NCBI RefSeq assembly: GCF_021535045.1
Contig: NZ_CP091056.1
Location: 2,604,001-2,668,000, forward strand
Length of the DNA stretch: 64,000 nucleotides
Reading direction: 5' to 3'
Source: Ornithinimicrobium sp. INDO-MA30-4
GTDB taxonomy: Bacteria; Actinomycetota; Actinomycetes; Actinomycetales; Dermatophilaceae
The position numbers were made by a program, and so were the translations under genes. Positions 20,341 through 30,306 of this stretch are shown here, one piece after another; the first letter of the stretch is position 1, and every line of letters starts with the position of its first letter. Under the pieces are notes generated by a model. That model saw only the letters and a program-made list of their open reading frames with translations, was not told the DNA's origin and made no database searches.

Positions 20341-21947
20341 TGAGTAAGAAGGCTCAGGGCGACAAACAGGCAGCGCAGCCCTCGCTCGGCATTGTCGGCT
20401 GGGCCCGCTGGATCTGGCGTCAACTGACCAGTATGCGCGTCGCGCTCATGCTGCTTTTGCTGCTCGCCGTCGCTGCCATCCCTGGGTCCGTCTGGCCACA
20501 GCGCCCTGTCAGCCCAGAGCTAGTGCGCAACTACTTGCGTGAAAACCCGACCCTGGGGCCCTGGCTGGATCGCCTCGGCATCTTCGATGTGTATGCCTCG
20601 CCCTGGTTCGCGGCCATCTACCTGTTGCTGATGATCTCGCTCGTCGGTTGTCTGATCCCGCGGATCAAAGTGCACTTCGGGGCCCTGAAAGAACAACCTC
20701 CCAAAGCGCCTCAGCGGTTGGGCCGCCTAGCTGCCCATCACGAGGTGGTCGTGGCAGCGCCGCGTGAGGACGTGCTGGCCGCAGCCCGGTCGGTATTGAA
20801 GCGCCGTGGATATCGGCTGCGCGCAGAGGAGCCCGATGCAGATGGCGTCGTGCGTGATGTCGCTGCTGAGGGTGGCTTCCTGAAAGAGACTGGCAACATC
20901 GTCTTCCACTTCTCGCTGTTGGGCATCATCGTCGCCGTCGCAGTAGGCCACCTCTTTGGCTGGCGCGGCGAGGCCATCATTGTCGAGGGGCAACGATTCA
21001 CCAGCAGCGTTGGCGCCTATGACACCCTCCAGCCCGGCCCGTGGGCCGACGTGGATGGTTCGGGCAACTGGACGTTGACGTTGGACGACCTCGACGTCGA
21101 GTTTGAAACCGAAGCCACCGGCGTCCAGTTTGGTGCCCCGCGCCTCTTTGACGCCCAAGTCAGCATCGCGTCGTCCCCAGATGATGAGCCGACGAAGGAG
21201 AGCCTGTCGGTCAACAACCCGGTCTCTCTGGACGGAGCTTCGGTCTACCTGTTGGGCAATGGCTACGCGCCGATCATCACGGTGCGCGATGCCGAGGGCA
21301 ATGTGACCTATTCCGACGCGGTCCGTTCCTCACTCAGGACGACAACTACACCTCCACCGGGGCAGTCAAAGTCTCCGGCGCCGACCCCGAGCTTGGCCTC
21401 TACGGCGCTTTCTTGCCAACCGTGGAGATCGACCCCGAGTTTGGCCCCACGAGCACCTTCCCGGCCTGGTTGACCCCGCGCTAGCCCTTGGTGTCTATCA
21501 GGGAGAGCTGTTTCCGGCAGGCGAGCCACAGTCGGTCTACGCCCTCGACATCTCCGGAATGGACGCGGTGCAAGATGGCGACGGCAATCAAGTCCAGTTC
21601 CTGATGAGCCCCGGCGAACAGGTTGACCTGCCGGACGAGTTGGGCAGTATTGCCTTTGAAGGTGTCGCGCGTTGGGGCGGCGTCGTGGCTCGCCACGACC
21701 GGGCCGGATCTGGGTGCTGGCCTTTTCCATCACCACGATGCTGGGGCTGATCGCCATGCTGTCGATCCGGCGGCGGCGCATCTACGTCAGACTCGCCCCC
21801 GAGGACGAAACAGACCAGGCGCATACTGGAATGACTGTTGCAGGGTTGGTGAAGGGCACCGATCCGACACTGACTGAGTTCACCGAACGGATCGCCGCCG
21901 AGATTGCCGACAAGGCTGGCGCACCACTGGCACAGAAGGACAACTGA
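20340..21947 (+). CDS. resB: ResB/Ccs1 cytochrome c biogenesis protein (three frameshifts)
   Basis: System II heme export and ligation component, working with CcsB. About 535 residues after repair. N-terminal transmembrane segments: VALMLLLLLAVAAIPGSVWPQ, a second around WFAAIYLLLMISLVGC, and a third at NIVFHFSLLGIIVAVAVGH. A large periplasmic domain follows, then a last membrane segment (WVLAFSITTMLGLIAMLS). The conserved GGFLKETGNIVFHFSLL is intact. Shifts near 21326, 21466 and 21705. The ATG at 20340 lies in the ccdA stop and the TGA overlaps ccsB. Confidence 0.92.
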
Positions 21948-22923
21948 TGAGAAACGAGACTTTGGCCGCTGCCTCTGACATTGGCATCTGGGCGACCATG
22001 GCCGTTCTGGCGCTTGCGATGGTGTCGTTCACCATGTACCTCGCGTTCTCGGCGTCGGCCGACAGGCCGAAGAGCCAAGAGAAGCAGGCCGTGGCTGCTG
22101 GGCGCAGCGGCACTGGCGACACCGGCAGCGTGACAACGATCGTCGCACCACCGGCCACCTCCCCAGAGAAGGGGCGGCGTTGGGGAGTGATCGGCCTGCA
22201 ACTCACACTGCTGGCCACCTTCTTGCTCGTCGCATCAGTCGCGCTGCGAGGGCTCTCGGTCTCTCGGCCCCCGCTAGGCAATATGTATGAGTTTGCGCTG
22301 GCAGCCGGGACGTTCGCGTTGGTGATCTATTCGGGCTGGGCGCTTAGGCGTGATCTGCTGTGGTTAGGCCTGTTTGCGACCGCTCCGACGCTGCTGATCT
22401 TGGGCGCCGCCCGACTTGCTTGGCATGCCGAAGCGCTGCAGTTGTTGCCCTCGCTGAATAGCGTGTGGCTGATCATCCACGTGACCGTAGCGACCTTGAG
22501 CGTGGGTGTCTTCACCATCGGCTTTGCCACTGCGGCCCTCTATCTGATTAAAGAGCGCGCTGAGGACAAGTCTGGTGTCGAGGGAGTCACCGGATGGCTG
22601 TCCCGACTGCCAAAGTCGGCTGCCTTGGAGCGGTTGACCTATGGCATCCACATCGTCGGCTTCCCGCTGTGGTCGTTTACGTTGATTGCTGGTGCGATCT
22701 GGGCTGAGCAGGCCTGGGGACGCTACTGGGGCTGGGACGCCAAAGAGGTGTGGACCTTCGTGATCTGGGCTGTTTACGCGGCATACCTGCACGCACGGGC
22801 CACCGCGGGGTTACTCGCCGCAAGGCGACGTACATCGCGCTGGCTGGCTTTGCCTGCATCATCATCAACTACACCGTGGTCAACCTGGTCTTTGTTGGTC
22901 TGCACTCGTACTCGGGGGTCTGA
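21947..22923 (+). CDS. ccsB: CcsB/ResC cytochrome c biogenesis protein (one frameshift)
   Basis: Membrane heme-handling partner of ResB. About 325 residues with several transmembrane segments. The tryptophan-rich WWD heme-handling motif is WGRYWGWDAKEVWTFVIW, flanked by conserved His (VWLIIHVTVATLSVG before, LTYGIHIVGFP between). A shift near 22808 breaks the last helix; repaired, it reads KATYIALAGFACIIINY and ends LHSYSGV. Overlaps the resB stop by one base. Confidence 0.93.
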
Positions 22924-22924
22924 T

Positions 22925-23198
22925 ATGTCGATGATCGTTCGCTACAGCGCGATGCGGTTGCTGATCTTTGCGGTCTCGTTTTTGCTTTTCATCTGGATCC
23001 TGGGCCCCACGATTTGGGCGCTGGTGTGGGGTGCTTGGTCTCGATGGTGCTGTCTTTCTTTTGCTACAGCACCAGCGCAACGCAGTGGCCGAACAGGTCG
23101 ACACTGCCGTGCAATCGCGGATGGAGCGTCGCCGCGCGCAGGCCGCCGAGCAGCGCACCGATGAGGATGACGAAGACGACGAGAGCGGCTACGTCTAA
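22925..23198 (+). CDS. DUF4229 small membrane protein (two frameshifts)
   Basis: About 90 residues after repair: a two-helix membrane protein (VRYSAMRLLIFAVSFLLF, then a second helix split across frames near 23030-23060) and a highly charged cytoplasmic tail (RMERRRAQAAEQRTDEDD). Length, topology and position after the ccs genes and beside menA match the actinobacterial DUF4229 family. Function unknown. It is the last gene of the run and faces menA convergently, with 37 bases between the stops. Confidence 0.75.
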
Positions 23199-23235
23199 AG
23201 ACGCAGCCGCTCATCTGAGGTGAAGAGCGCTTGGC

Positions 23236-24104
23236 TTAAGAGACGGCCAAGCCGACCGCGAAGAGGACGGCAAAGGCCAACTGCGCAATGCCAGTCCACG
23301 CGAGCGCGGGGATGAGCGCAGCGCCGGTGGCACTCGACATCACCAGACGTAGCGGCACGGCAGCAACGGGTGCGGCCACCAAAGTGATGAGCACCCACGG
23401 TGAGCCAATTGAGGCCAGCGGGACCATGAAGTATGCGACACCGATCAGGCCCGCATAGAACGTCCGAGTGGCTACCGGGCCGAGCCGAACGGCCAACGTG
23501 CGCTTGCCAACTGGCGGTCTCCCGGAATGTCGCGCAGGTTGTTAACAACCAAGAGAGCGCAGGCAAAGCAGCCGATGGCAATCGCACCGGCGAGGCCCTG
23601 CAGGCTCAACGCGTGCGACTGGGTCCACTGGGTGCCCAGCACTGCGACCAAGCCAAAGAAGACGAAAACGGCGACTTCGCCCAGTCCGCGATAGCCGTAT
23701 GGCTTGTCGCCCCCGGTGTAACGCCAAGCCGCCACGATGGCGGCCGCGCCCATAAAAGCAACAGCCACGCGCCAGAGACAGCCACCAGCGCCATGCCAGC
23801 CAGTGCGGCAAAGCCAAAGGAGGCATACGCGGCAGTTTTGACAGCTAGCGGGTCAGCTAACTTTGCCCCACCAAGCGCACTGGCCCAACGCGGCTGTTGT
23901 CGGTGCCGCGGATGCCATCGGAGTAGTCGTTGGCATAGTTCACGCCAACTGGAGAGACACGGCAACCAGCAGGGCGAGGATGGCCCAGCCGAGCTCTGCT
24001 TCTCCCTGGGCTGCGGCCGCTCCGGTGCCGACTGCCACGGGCGCAAAGGCCGCGGGAAGGGTGCGGGGACGTGCCCCAGCAACCCACTGTTGAATTGTTG
24101 CCAT
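23236..24104 (-). CDS. menA: 1,4-dihydroxy-2-naphthoate polyprenyltransferase (four frameshifts)
   Basis: UbiA-family membrane prenyltransferase making demethylmenaquinone. Seen across the frames: [19 protein letters not shown], the Asp-rich site [14 protein letters not shown], a second Asp motif [23 protein letters not shown], then hydrophobic segments to the end. Shifts near 23940, 23870, 23770 and 23505, the densest cluster in the window. Repaired length is about 290 residues, normal for MenA. It is 4 bases from the gene upstream on the same strand. Confidence 0.92.
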
Positions 24105-24108
24105 GCTG

Positions 24109-24359
24109 CTAAATCCCCCGTAGGAAGTCTGGATCGTCATCCGGCCCCAATGGCCCCCGGCGTCCGCCCTTGCCGCCCTCGGGGCGGGGTCGTCCCAACA
24201 ACAGCCAGGCAATGCCACCGAGGGAGTCGTGATGATCGTCAGGGTGACCCACAGCCATTTGGGCAGTCGGCGGACCTCGTCTTTGTCGGATTTCACCGCG
24301 TCGACGACGCAATAAACCGTGAAAGCGAAGAACGCCACGGCGAGGACAACACGAAGCAT
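24109..24359 (-). CDS. PLD nuclease N-terminal-domain membrane protein (one frameshift)
   Basis: About 83 residues: an N-terminal hydrophobic helix ([19 protein letters not shown]), a short charged loop, a second helix split near 24225 ([21 protein letters not shown]), then a Gly/Pro/Arg tail ([20 protein letters not shown]). This is the PLDc_N (phospholipase D-nuclease N-terminal) architecture without any nuclease domain, common between menE and menA in actinobacteria. Role unknown. Confidence 0.82.
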
Positions 24360-24392
24360 GAGTGACCTAGCTAAGAGGGGAGCGGAACTACC

Positions 24393-25557
24393 TCATATTG
24401 TGCCACCTGAGTCAGTGAGCAACCTGCGAAGGGTGGCTTTGTCGACCTTGCCGCTTGGTAAGAGCGGCAACTGGTCCAGCACCATGATGTCCCGGGGGAT
24501 CTCGTGAGCATCTAGGGAGTCGCGCAAGGCGCCTCGTAGCCAGGCGGTGGCATTCGCAGGCGCGGCGGCGGGGTCATCCAGCACCACGGCCGCCACCAGT
24601 CGTTGGCCCCATTCGGGGTCAGCGATTCCCAACACACAGGCTTGCTCAATGTGCGAGACCTCCTGCAGGGATGCCTCAACCCGAGCGGGCAGCACCTTCT
24701 TGGCGCCCGTGTTGATGACGTCATCGGCGCGGCCCAGCACCTGCCAGACTCCATCTCGCTGTTCGCCTAGATCTCCGGTGGTAAACCAGCGGCGTCCTTG
24801 GTCGTGACGAAAGGAAGCCGTGGTGAGTTCGTCATCGCCGAGGTAGCCACGGGCCAGGCTGGGCCCACTCAACTGCAGTCGTCCATCGTCTGTGGTGCGC
24901 ACCGCATACCCCGGCAGTGGGGTGCCGTTGTAGAGGCAGCCGCCGCCGGTTTCGGTCATGCCGTAGGTGGTGATGGTGGAAATGTCGTGCGCGTCGAGTT
25001 GGGCTTTCATCGCAGGAGGTAGCGCCGCGCCGCCGACCAGGACGGTGTGGAAGGACTGGAGTGCAGCTATCCCGACTGGGTCGGACAGCAGGCGGTGGAC
25101 CTGTGTGGGGACAAGGGCGGTGTAGCGCCGCTGAGCCAGGTTCATCCGGGCGCTTGCTTCGGCAAAGGCAGCGATCGAGAAGTGACCGCCTCCAGTGGGC
25201 AGCAGCACAGGAGGAATGCCAGCGAGAACGGACCTGGTCCACACTTGCCAGCCGGCGATGTGGCCCAGCCGCAACGGCTGCAACCACTGGCCGGGGCCGC
25301 CGAGGTGCTCCAACGTGGCCTCTGCGGAGGCTCGGAGCGCGTCCCCGTCCAGCACCACCCATTTCGGCAGGCCCGTCGAGCCGCTGGTAGCCATCGCGAT
25401 CGCAGCGCCGTTGAGGAGCCCAGCATCGCTGCTGGAGGAATCTGGTGCAGAAACACTACTCCCCCGGGGGCTATTAAGACGGGATCGGCTCCGCTTAACG
25501 CGGCTGCGACCACATTCCACGCCTGCTCCGGGGGAGGGTGTCAAGGACTAACTCCAC
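24393..25557 (-). CDS. menE: o-Succinylbenzoate-CoA ligase (two frameshifts near the start)
   Basis: ANL adenylate-forming enzyme of menaquinone synthesis. Seen: P-loop-like AIAMATSGSTGLPKWVVL, HIAGWQVWTRSVLAG, TTYGMTETGGGCLYNG, WFTTGDLGE, GRADDVINTGAKKVLP, and the catalytic Lys in LPSGKVDKATLRRLL. The first 35 residues are in other frames (shifts near 25527 and 25455); repaired, they read LPPEQAWNVVAAALSGADP. The start is uncertain, with GTG 25557 most likely. About 388 residues, at the short end for MenE, typical of actinobacterial forms. Confidence 0.92.
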
Positions 25558-25602
25558 GTGGTGTTCATACCCTGTGAGGTAGACCAATCACAATGAGGTT
25601 GC

Positions 25603-26232
25603 TCAGCTGCCGCTGAAGCTCTCGTCAAGGCTGACGAACCAGTCGCCGTCGTGCTTGTACAAGACGATGGAGTCTTCGCCGAAGCCCTCAGCAAACAGTT
25701 CGTTCATGTTGTCGCCGGTGACGGTGGCCTTGTCGCCATCAATCTGAGCACCGTCGATCTCGATCAAGTCAATGATCGCGATCTCTTCTTCGGTCATCAA
25801 GCCTTCGAGGGTGGGGACCACGAGGGATTCGCACAATTCAACTTCGTCCGGGCTGTCGGTCATGGGGCCGTCGTTGTTGAAGTTGAGAATCAACTGGCAC
25901 AACTCGGGGTCGGCCGTCGACAACGCGGTCATGAAGTCTTCGGTCACCGTCGCTGCGGCTTCGCCATCAGCCCCGCCGTTGCCACCAGCGGCACCAGTCT
26001 CTTCCTCGGTGGTCGCCTCCTCCGTGGTGGGCTCCTCCGTGGTGGGCTCCTCAGAGGTCTCTTCCTCGATGGTCGCCTCCTCCGTGGTGGGCTCCTCGGT
26101 CGTCGGCTCCTCGGTCACCGAGGCAGCCTCAGGAGTGGTCGCTTCGGCGACGGATGGGCCGTCGTCGCTGCCGCCACATGCCGCGAGCAGAATCAGAGGG
26201 GCAGCGAATGCGCTAGCCAGGGTGCGTCGCAT
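25603..26232 (-). CDS. Lipoprotein with acidic Thr/Glu repeat linker
   Basis: Intact, 209 residues. Signal peptide with lipobox LILLAAC (Cys 19), so it is a membrane-anchored extracellular protein. Residues 35-85 are an imperfect TEEPTTEE/EEAT repeat, probably an extended acidic spacer across the wall. The C-terminal domain (about 95-209) has two Cys (ELCQLI and ELCESL) about 25 residues apart and ends in an LYKHDGDWFVSLDES strand. That is the layout of NTF2-like or DUF4878-type lipoproteins, but I cannot assign a family. It sits between menE and menB without obvious connection. Confidence 0.8.
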   Translation of the reverse strand: MRRTLASAFAAPLILLAACGGSDDGPSVAEATTPEAASVTEEPTTEEPTTEEATIEEETSEEPTTEEPTTEEATTEEETGAAGGNGGADGEAAATVTEDFMTALSTADPELCQLILNFNNDGPMTDSPDEVELCESLVVPTLEGLMTEEEIAIIDLIEIDGAQIDGDKATVTGDNMNELFAEGFGEDSIVLYKHDGDWFVSLDESFSGS

Positions 26233-26347
26233 CTTTCGATCCGTTCGTGTGTCAAAGCAAGGGAGATAAACATGATGTTGGGTGAGTATTCCACGATTGG
26301 CACCCGAAGTGGCTGGACTGTGGTGAAACCGTAATGGAACGGGTTCC

Positions 26348-27282
26348 CTAGAAGTACCAGGGGTAGGCAGACCAGTCCGGGGCTCGCTTCTGCAGGAAGG
26401 CGTCTCGACCCTCCACGGCCTCGTCGTTCATGTAGGCCAATCGAGTCGCTTCACCAGCGAAAACTTGCTGCCCATTGAGACCATCATCGACGGCGTTGAA
26501 GGCAAACTTGAGCATCCGCTGAGCAGTCGGGGACTTGCCCATAATCTCGGTGGCTGCCTTAAGCGACTCAACTTCCAGCTCGGCATGATCAGCGACGATG
26601 TTGACCGCGCCCATCCGCTGCATGTCTTCGGCTGAATAGGTTCGACCCAAGAAAAAGATCTCGCGGGCGTTCTTTTGGCCAACCATCTTGGCCAGGTAGG
26701 CCGACCCGTAGCCTGCATCGAAGGATCCGACATCGGCATCGGTTTGCTTGAACTTGGCGTGCTCACGAGAAGCGATTGTCAGGTCACAAACAACGTGCAG
26801 TGAGTGCCCACCGCCAGCGGCCCAACCGTTGACCACCGCGATCACTACCTTGGGCATCGTGCGGATCAGGCGCTGCACCTCCAAGATGTGCAGTCGTCCG
26901 CCCGCAGCCTTAACCCGCGCTTCATCAACGGTGTCTGCCGTCTCACCTTCGGCGTACTGATAGCCAGAGCGGCCGCGGATGCGCTGATCGCCGCCGGAGC
27001 AAAGGCCCACCCGCCGTCCTTGGCGCTGGGGCCATTTCCGGTGAGCAAGATGACGCCGACGTCGGGAGTCATCCGGGCGTGATCCAGCGCGCGATACAAC
27101 TCATCCACAGTGTGCGGGCGAAAAGCGTTGCGCACCTCCGGCCGATCAAAGGCGATCCGGACACAACCCGTCGAGCGCGCACGGTGATAGGTGATGTCGG
27201 TGAAATCGAACCCAGGCACCACCTCCCACTCATCGGCATCGAAGATCGGCGAAATGGGGGCATCGTTGTTTGCTGCAGTCAC
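26348..27282 (-). CDS. menB: 1,4-dihydroxy-2-naphthoyl-CoA synthase (one frameshift)
   Basis: Crotonase-fold enzyme closing the naphthoate ring. Seen: ITYHRARSTGCVRIAFDRPEV, VILLTGNGPSAKDGGWAF, then in the second frame CSGGDQRIRG, VVNGWAAGGGHSLHVVCDL (oxyanion hole), QTDADVGSFDAGYGSAYLA, and the C-terminal RAPDWSAYPWYF typical of MenB. Shift near 27005. The GTG start at 27282 gives about 311 residues and lies 18 bases from the divergent menC start. Confidence 0.94.
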
Positions 27283-27300
27283 GGATACGACAATAGGGCG

Positions 27301-28331
27301 ATGAGCCAATCACTGCGCACCCGGTCGCTGGCCGAGTTGGGCATTGCCCCAGCCGACGTCATTGACTCAGCAGTGGTGGTGCAGATCCCGATGCGGGTCC
27401 GATTTCGAGGCTTAACCCACCGTGAGGCCACCTTGATCCGGGGGCCACAGGGGTGGGCTGAGTTTTCTCCTTCCCGGAGTATGCGGACGTCGAGTCTTCG
27501 CGTTGGCTGCGCTCCGCGGTGGAGTCAGCTTGGGGCGGATGGCCACCTGCAGTGCGAGACGTCGTCCCGGTCAACGCCACGTTGCCAGCCGTCAGCGTCG
27601 ACCAGGTGCCGGGCATCTTGGACCGCTTCCTGGCTGTCGCACCGTCAAGATCAAGGTGGCTGAGCCGGGCCAATCGCTGCGCGATGACATCGAAAGGGTG
27701 GCTGCTGCCCGCGACTACCTGGGGTCCGCAGGCAAGATCCGGGTGGATGCCAACGGAGGTTGGGACGTTGGCGCCGCGCTGGTGGCCATCGCGAAACTGC
27801 ACCAGTGGGACTTGGGTATGCCGAGCAGCCAGTGCCGGAAGTCGCCAACCTTGCGCAGTTGCGGGTCTTGCTGGCTCACCGGGGATCAGCGTGCCGATTG
27901 CTGCCGATGAGTCGATTCGCAAGGCCGAAGACCCGTTCCTGGTGGCCAAGTTGGAAGCTGCGGACCTGATGGTCGTCAAAGTGGCTCCGCTGGGTGGGGT
28001 GCGTTCGGCGCTCGACATCGTGGCTCAGGTTGGCTTGCCGGCCGTTGTCTCCAGCGCGATCGACACCTCAGTTGGCTTAGCCGCCGGTGTGGCGCTCGCG
28101 GCTGCATTGCCCGATTTGCCCTACGCGTGCGGGCTCGGCACAGCCGCGCTGCTGGATGGTGACGTGGTGGCCAACTCGCTGTTGCCGACAGAGGGGAGCC
28201 TGACCCTCGAGCGCGCGACCCACGCCATACACAATGTGTCGCAGGGTGACGTGGAGCAATGGCGGGCCGAGCCGGCTCGTGAGGACTGGTGGAAGTCGCG
28301 GCTGGAACGTTGTGTGGCGCTGATCACATAG
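27301..28331 (+). CDS. menC: o-Succinylbenzoate synthase (about four frameshifts)
   Basis: Enolase-superfamily dehydratase of the menaquinone pathway. Seen: TVKIKVAE with the KxK catalytic pair, RVDANGGW and YAEQPVPEV metal ligands, IAADES, LMVVKVAPLGGV, then AVVSSAIDTSVGLAAGVALA. Shifts near 27470, 27650, 27815 and 27880. Reconstructed about 345 residues. It is divergent from menB with only 18 bases between start codons, so the two promoters must lie within each other's coding regions or overlap. Confidence 0.92.
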
Positions 28332-28350
28332 GGATTGGCTCAGCACGCAA

Positions 28351-28388
28351 TTTACGTCGGGGAAACATTAGGAGCACGCCTGTTACAA
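28351..28388 (+). promoter_or_regulatory. GlnR-like box upstream of the ammonium transporter
   Basis: TTTAC at 28351-28355, six bases, then GAAAC at 28362-28366: this is the actinobacterial GlnR half-site pair (GTnAC-n6-GAAAC) with one mismatch at its first base. A weaker second pair with the same spacing (AGCAC-n6-TACAA) follows at 28373-28388. The position, 96 bases before the amt start, fits nitrogen control. Confidence 0.55.
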
Positions 28389-28391
28389 GAC

Positions 28392-28421
28392 TGCGCCGCT
28401 TTTCTTAACAACAGCGGCGCA
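28392..28421 (+). promoter_or_regulatory. Leader hairpin upstream of amt
   Basis: TGCGCCGC (28392-28399) and GCGGCGCA (28414-28421) form a perfect 8-bp stem with a 14-base loop, followed by ATATTTCTCT. It lies between the GlnR-like box and the amt start. It could be a terminator of menC or a leader structure; the sequence alone does not decide. Confidence 0.5.
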
Positions 28422-28483
28422 TATTTCTCTCCAGAGGCGCCGCAACCCTGGCGGTGCCCCCTGAAACCACTCTGGAGAACCTC

Positions 28484-29752
28484 ATGGAGCTAACTGCAGG
28501 CGACGTTTGGGTGATGATGTCGGCCGCCTTAGTGCTGCTGATGACGCCGGGACTCGCATTCTTCTACGGCGGGCTGACCCGCACCAAGGCCGCACTCAAC
28601 ATGATGATGATGAGCTTTGTCTCCATCGGCATGGTGGGCGTTATCTGGGTCCTTTGGGGCTACTCGATGAGTGGCGGCGAGTCGGAGGTGTTCGGTCTGT
28701 TTGGCAGCCCGTTCACCAACTTCGGCCTGTCCAACCTTGTCGGAACCACTGACCTCATCGGCGCAGCCTTCGGGGCCACGTTTGCCATCATCACCGTCGC
28801 CCTGATTAGCGGCGCCGTGGCAGACCGCACCAAGTTCGGTGCCTGGACCGTCTTCACGGCCGTATGGGTCACCTTGGTCTACTGCCCGCTGGCCTTCATG
28901 GTCTGGGGTGGTGGCTTGCTAAGCGCAGATGGCTACATCGGCGAGGCCTTCGGTGAGGCCATCGACTACGCCGGTGGCACCGTCGTGCACATCAACGCAG
29001 GTGTAGCAGCGCTCATCCTGGTTTACATCATTGGTCAGCGCTCTGACTTCGGCAAGATCGGCTTCCACAAGCCGCACAACATCCCACTGGTGATGATCGG
29101 CGCAGCCCTGCTGTGGTTTGGCTGGTTCGGCTTCAACGCTGGCGCGGCAACCACGGCTGAAGAGGGTGGCCTGATCATGGTCAACACCATGGTTGCTCCG
29201 GCCGCAGCGATGCTCGGCTGGTTGGCGGTGGAGCGCATCCGCGATAAGCGCTACACCTCGGTGGGTGCAGCCTCGGGTGTTGTTGCAGGCCTGGTCGCCA
29301 TCACCCCGGCGTGTGCAAATCTCAGCCCCGTAGGTTCCATCGCCCTGGGCCTGATCGCTGGCGCAGCGTCGGCCTACGCCATTGGCCTGAAGTACAAATT
29401 CGGTTATGACGACGCCCTCGACGTTGTCGGCGTGCACCTGGTCGCTGGACTGATCGGCACCGTCGGTATCGGTTTCCTGATGATCCCAGTGGATGGCGTT
29501 GGTGGCGGCTTGTTCTACGGCGGCGGCGTCGACCAGCTGGTCGCCCAACTTGTCGCGGCAGTCTTCACGATCGCCTTCACCGGTGTCTTGACCTTCGCTA
29601 TCGGAATGGCGATTGCCAAGACCATTGGCTTCCGAGTGGCAGCCGATGTCGAAGAAGAGGGCGTCGACAAGCGCTCGCACGGCGAAAGCGCCTACGAGTT
29701 CGGCGGTTTGTTCGCCGGAGTTGAGGACAGCGAAGAGAAGGTCGACGCCTAA
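28484..29752 (+). CDS. amt: Ammonium transporter, Amt family
   Basis: Channel-like ammonium/ammonia carrier. Intact, 422 residues from ATG 28484, which has a GGAG Shine-Dalgarno eight bases upstream (an upstream in-frame start is less likely). About eleven transmembrane segments. Hallmarks: ALVLLMTPGLAFFYGGLTR at the N-terminus, the first pore His in GGTVVHINAGVAAL, FGWFGFNAGAA, and the second pore His in VVGVHLVAGLIGT. The acidic tail (GVEDSEEKVDA) is cytoplasmic. No glnB/glnK follows, unlike the common amt-glnB pair; a terminator sits directly after it. Confidence 0.96.
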   Translation: MELTAGDVWVMMSAALVLLMTPGLAFFYGGLTRTKAALNMMMMSFVSIGMVGVIWVLWGYSMSGGESEVFGLFGSPFTNFGLSNLVGTTDLIGAAFGATFAIITVALISGAVADRTKFGAWTVFTAVWVTLVYCPLAFMVWGGGLLSADGYIGEAFGEAIDYAGGTVVHINAGVAALILVYIIGQRSDFGKIGFHKPHNIPLVMIGAALLWFGWFGFNAGAATTAEEGGLIMVNTMVAPAAAMLGWLAVERIRDKRYTSVGAASGVVAGLVAITPACANLSPVGSIALGLIAGAASAYAIGLKYKFGYDDALDVVGVHLVAGLIGTVGIGFLMIPVDGVGGGLFYGGGVDQLVAQLVAAVFTIAFTGVLTFAIGMAIAKTIGFRVAADVEEEGVDKRSHGESAYEFGGLFAGVEDSEEKVDA

Positions 29753-29776
29753 GTCCCCTGCTCGATAGCGTCAAGA

Positions 29777-29809
29777 AGCAGTCTCGGCCGCAGGGCCGGG
29801 GCTGCTTTT
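29777..29809 (+). terminator. Rho-independent terminator after amt
   Basis: AGCAGTCTCGGCC (29777-29789) pairs with GGCCGGGGCTGCT (29794-29806) over 13 positions with two G-U pairs, followed by TTTT. It ends the amt transcript. Confidence 0.82.
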
Positions 29810-29904
29810 GGGTTAAGGGGATAGCCTAGGAAAACAACGCAGACTGGCTGCGCATTTTCGCGTGCGCCAAATCTGCCCAACTAACGCAACGATGAGGTGT
29901 TCAC

Positions 29905-30304
29905 GTGCCTACGGGCAAGGTCAGGTTCTACAACGAGGACAAGGGCTTCGGCTTCGTTTCAAGTGACGAAGGCGCCGATGTTTATGTCCACTCCAGCGCG
30001 CTGCCCTCGGGTGCCACCGCGTTGGCCGCGGTGCCCGAGTCGAATTCGACGTGGCTCAAGGTCGCCGTGGCGATCAGGCCCTGCACGTCCGCCTGCTCGA
30101 CGAAGCCCCTTCGGTTGCCAGGTCAAAGGCGCTGCGTCAGCGCAAGCCGGCCGATGAGCTAGTCCCCGTGGTTGAAGACCTGATCACGCTGTTGGACTCA
30201 TCGTCGGACTCGCTGCGCAAGGGCGCTACCCCGACAAGAACGTGTCATTGGCACTGGCTAAGGCGCTGCGCGGGGTCGCAGACCAGTTTGAGGCTGGAGC
30301 CTGA
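29905..30304 (+). CDS. Cold-shock-domain protein with C-terminal extension (two frameshifts)
   Basis: N-terminal cold-shock domain (about residues 1-65): [21 protein letters not shown] carries the RNP1-type nucleic-acid-binding strand, then [11 protein letters not shown]. After shifts near 30035 and 30225 the frame continues [15 protein letters not shown] and an alpha-helical tail ([31 protein letters not shown]). About 132 residues, twice the size of CspA. The same two-part protein accompanies DUF3027 in other actinobacteria. Starts at GTG 29905. Confidence 0.85.
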
Positions 30305-30306
30305 GC

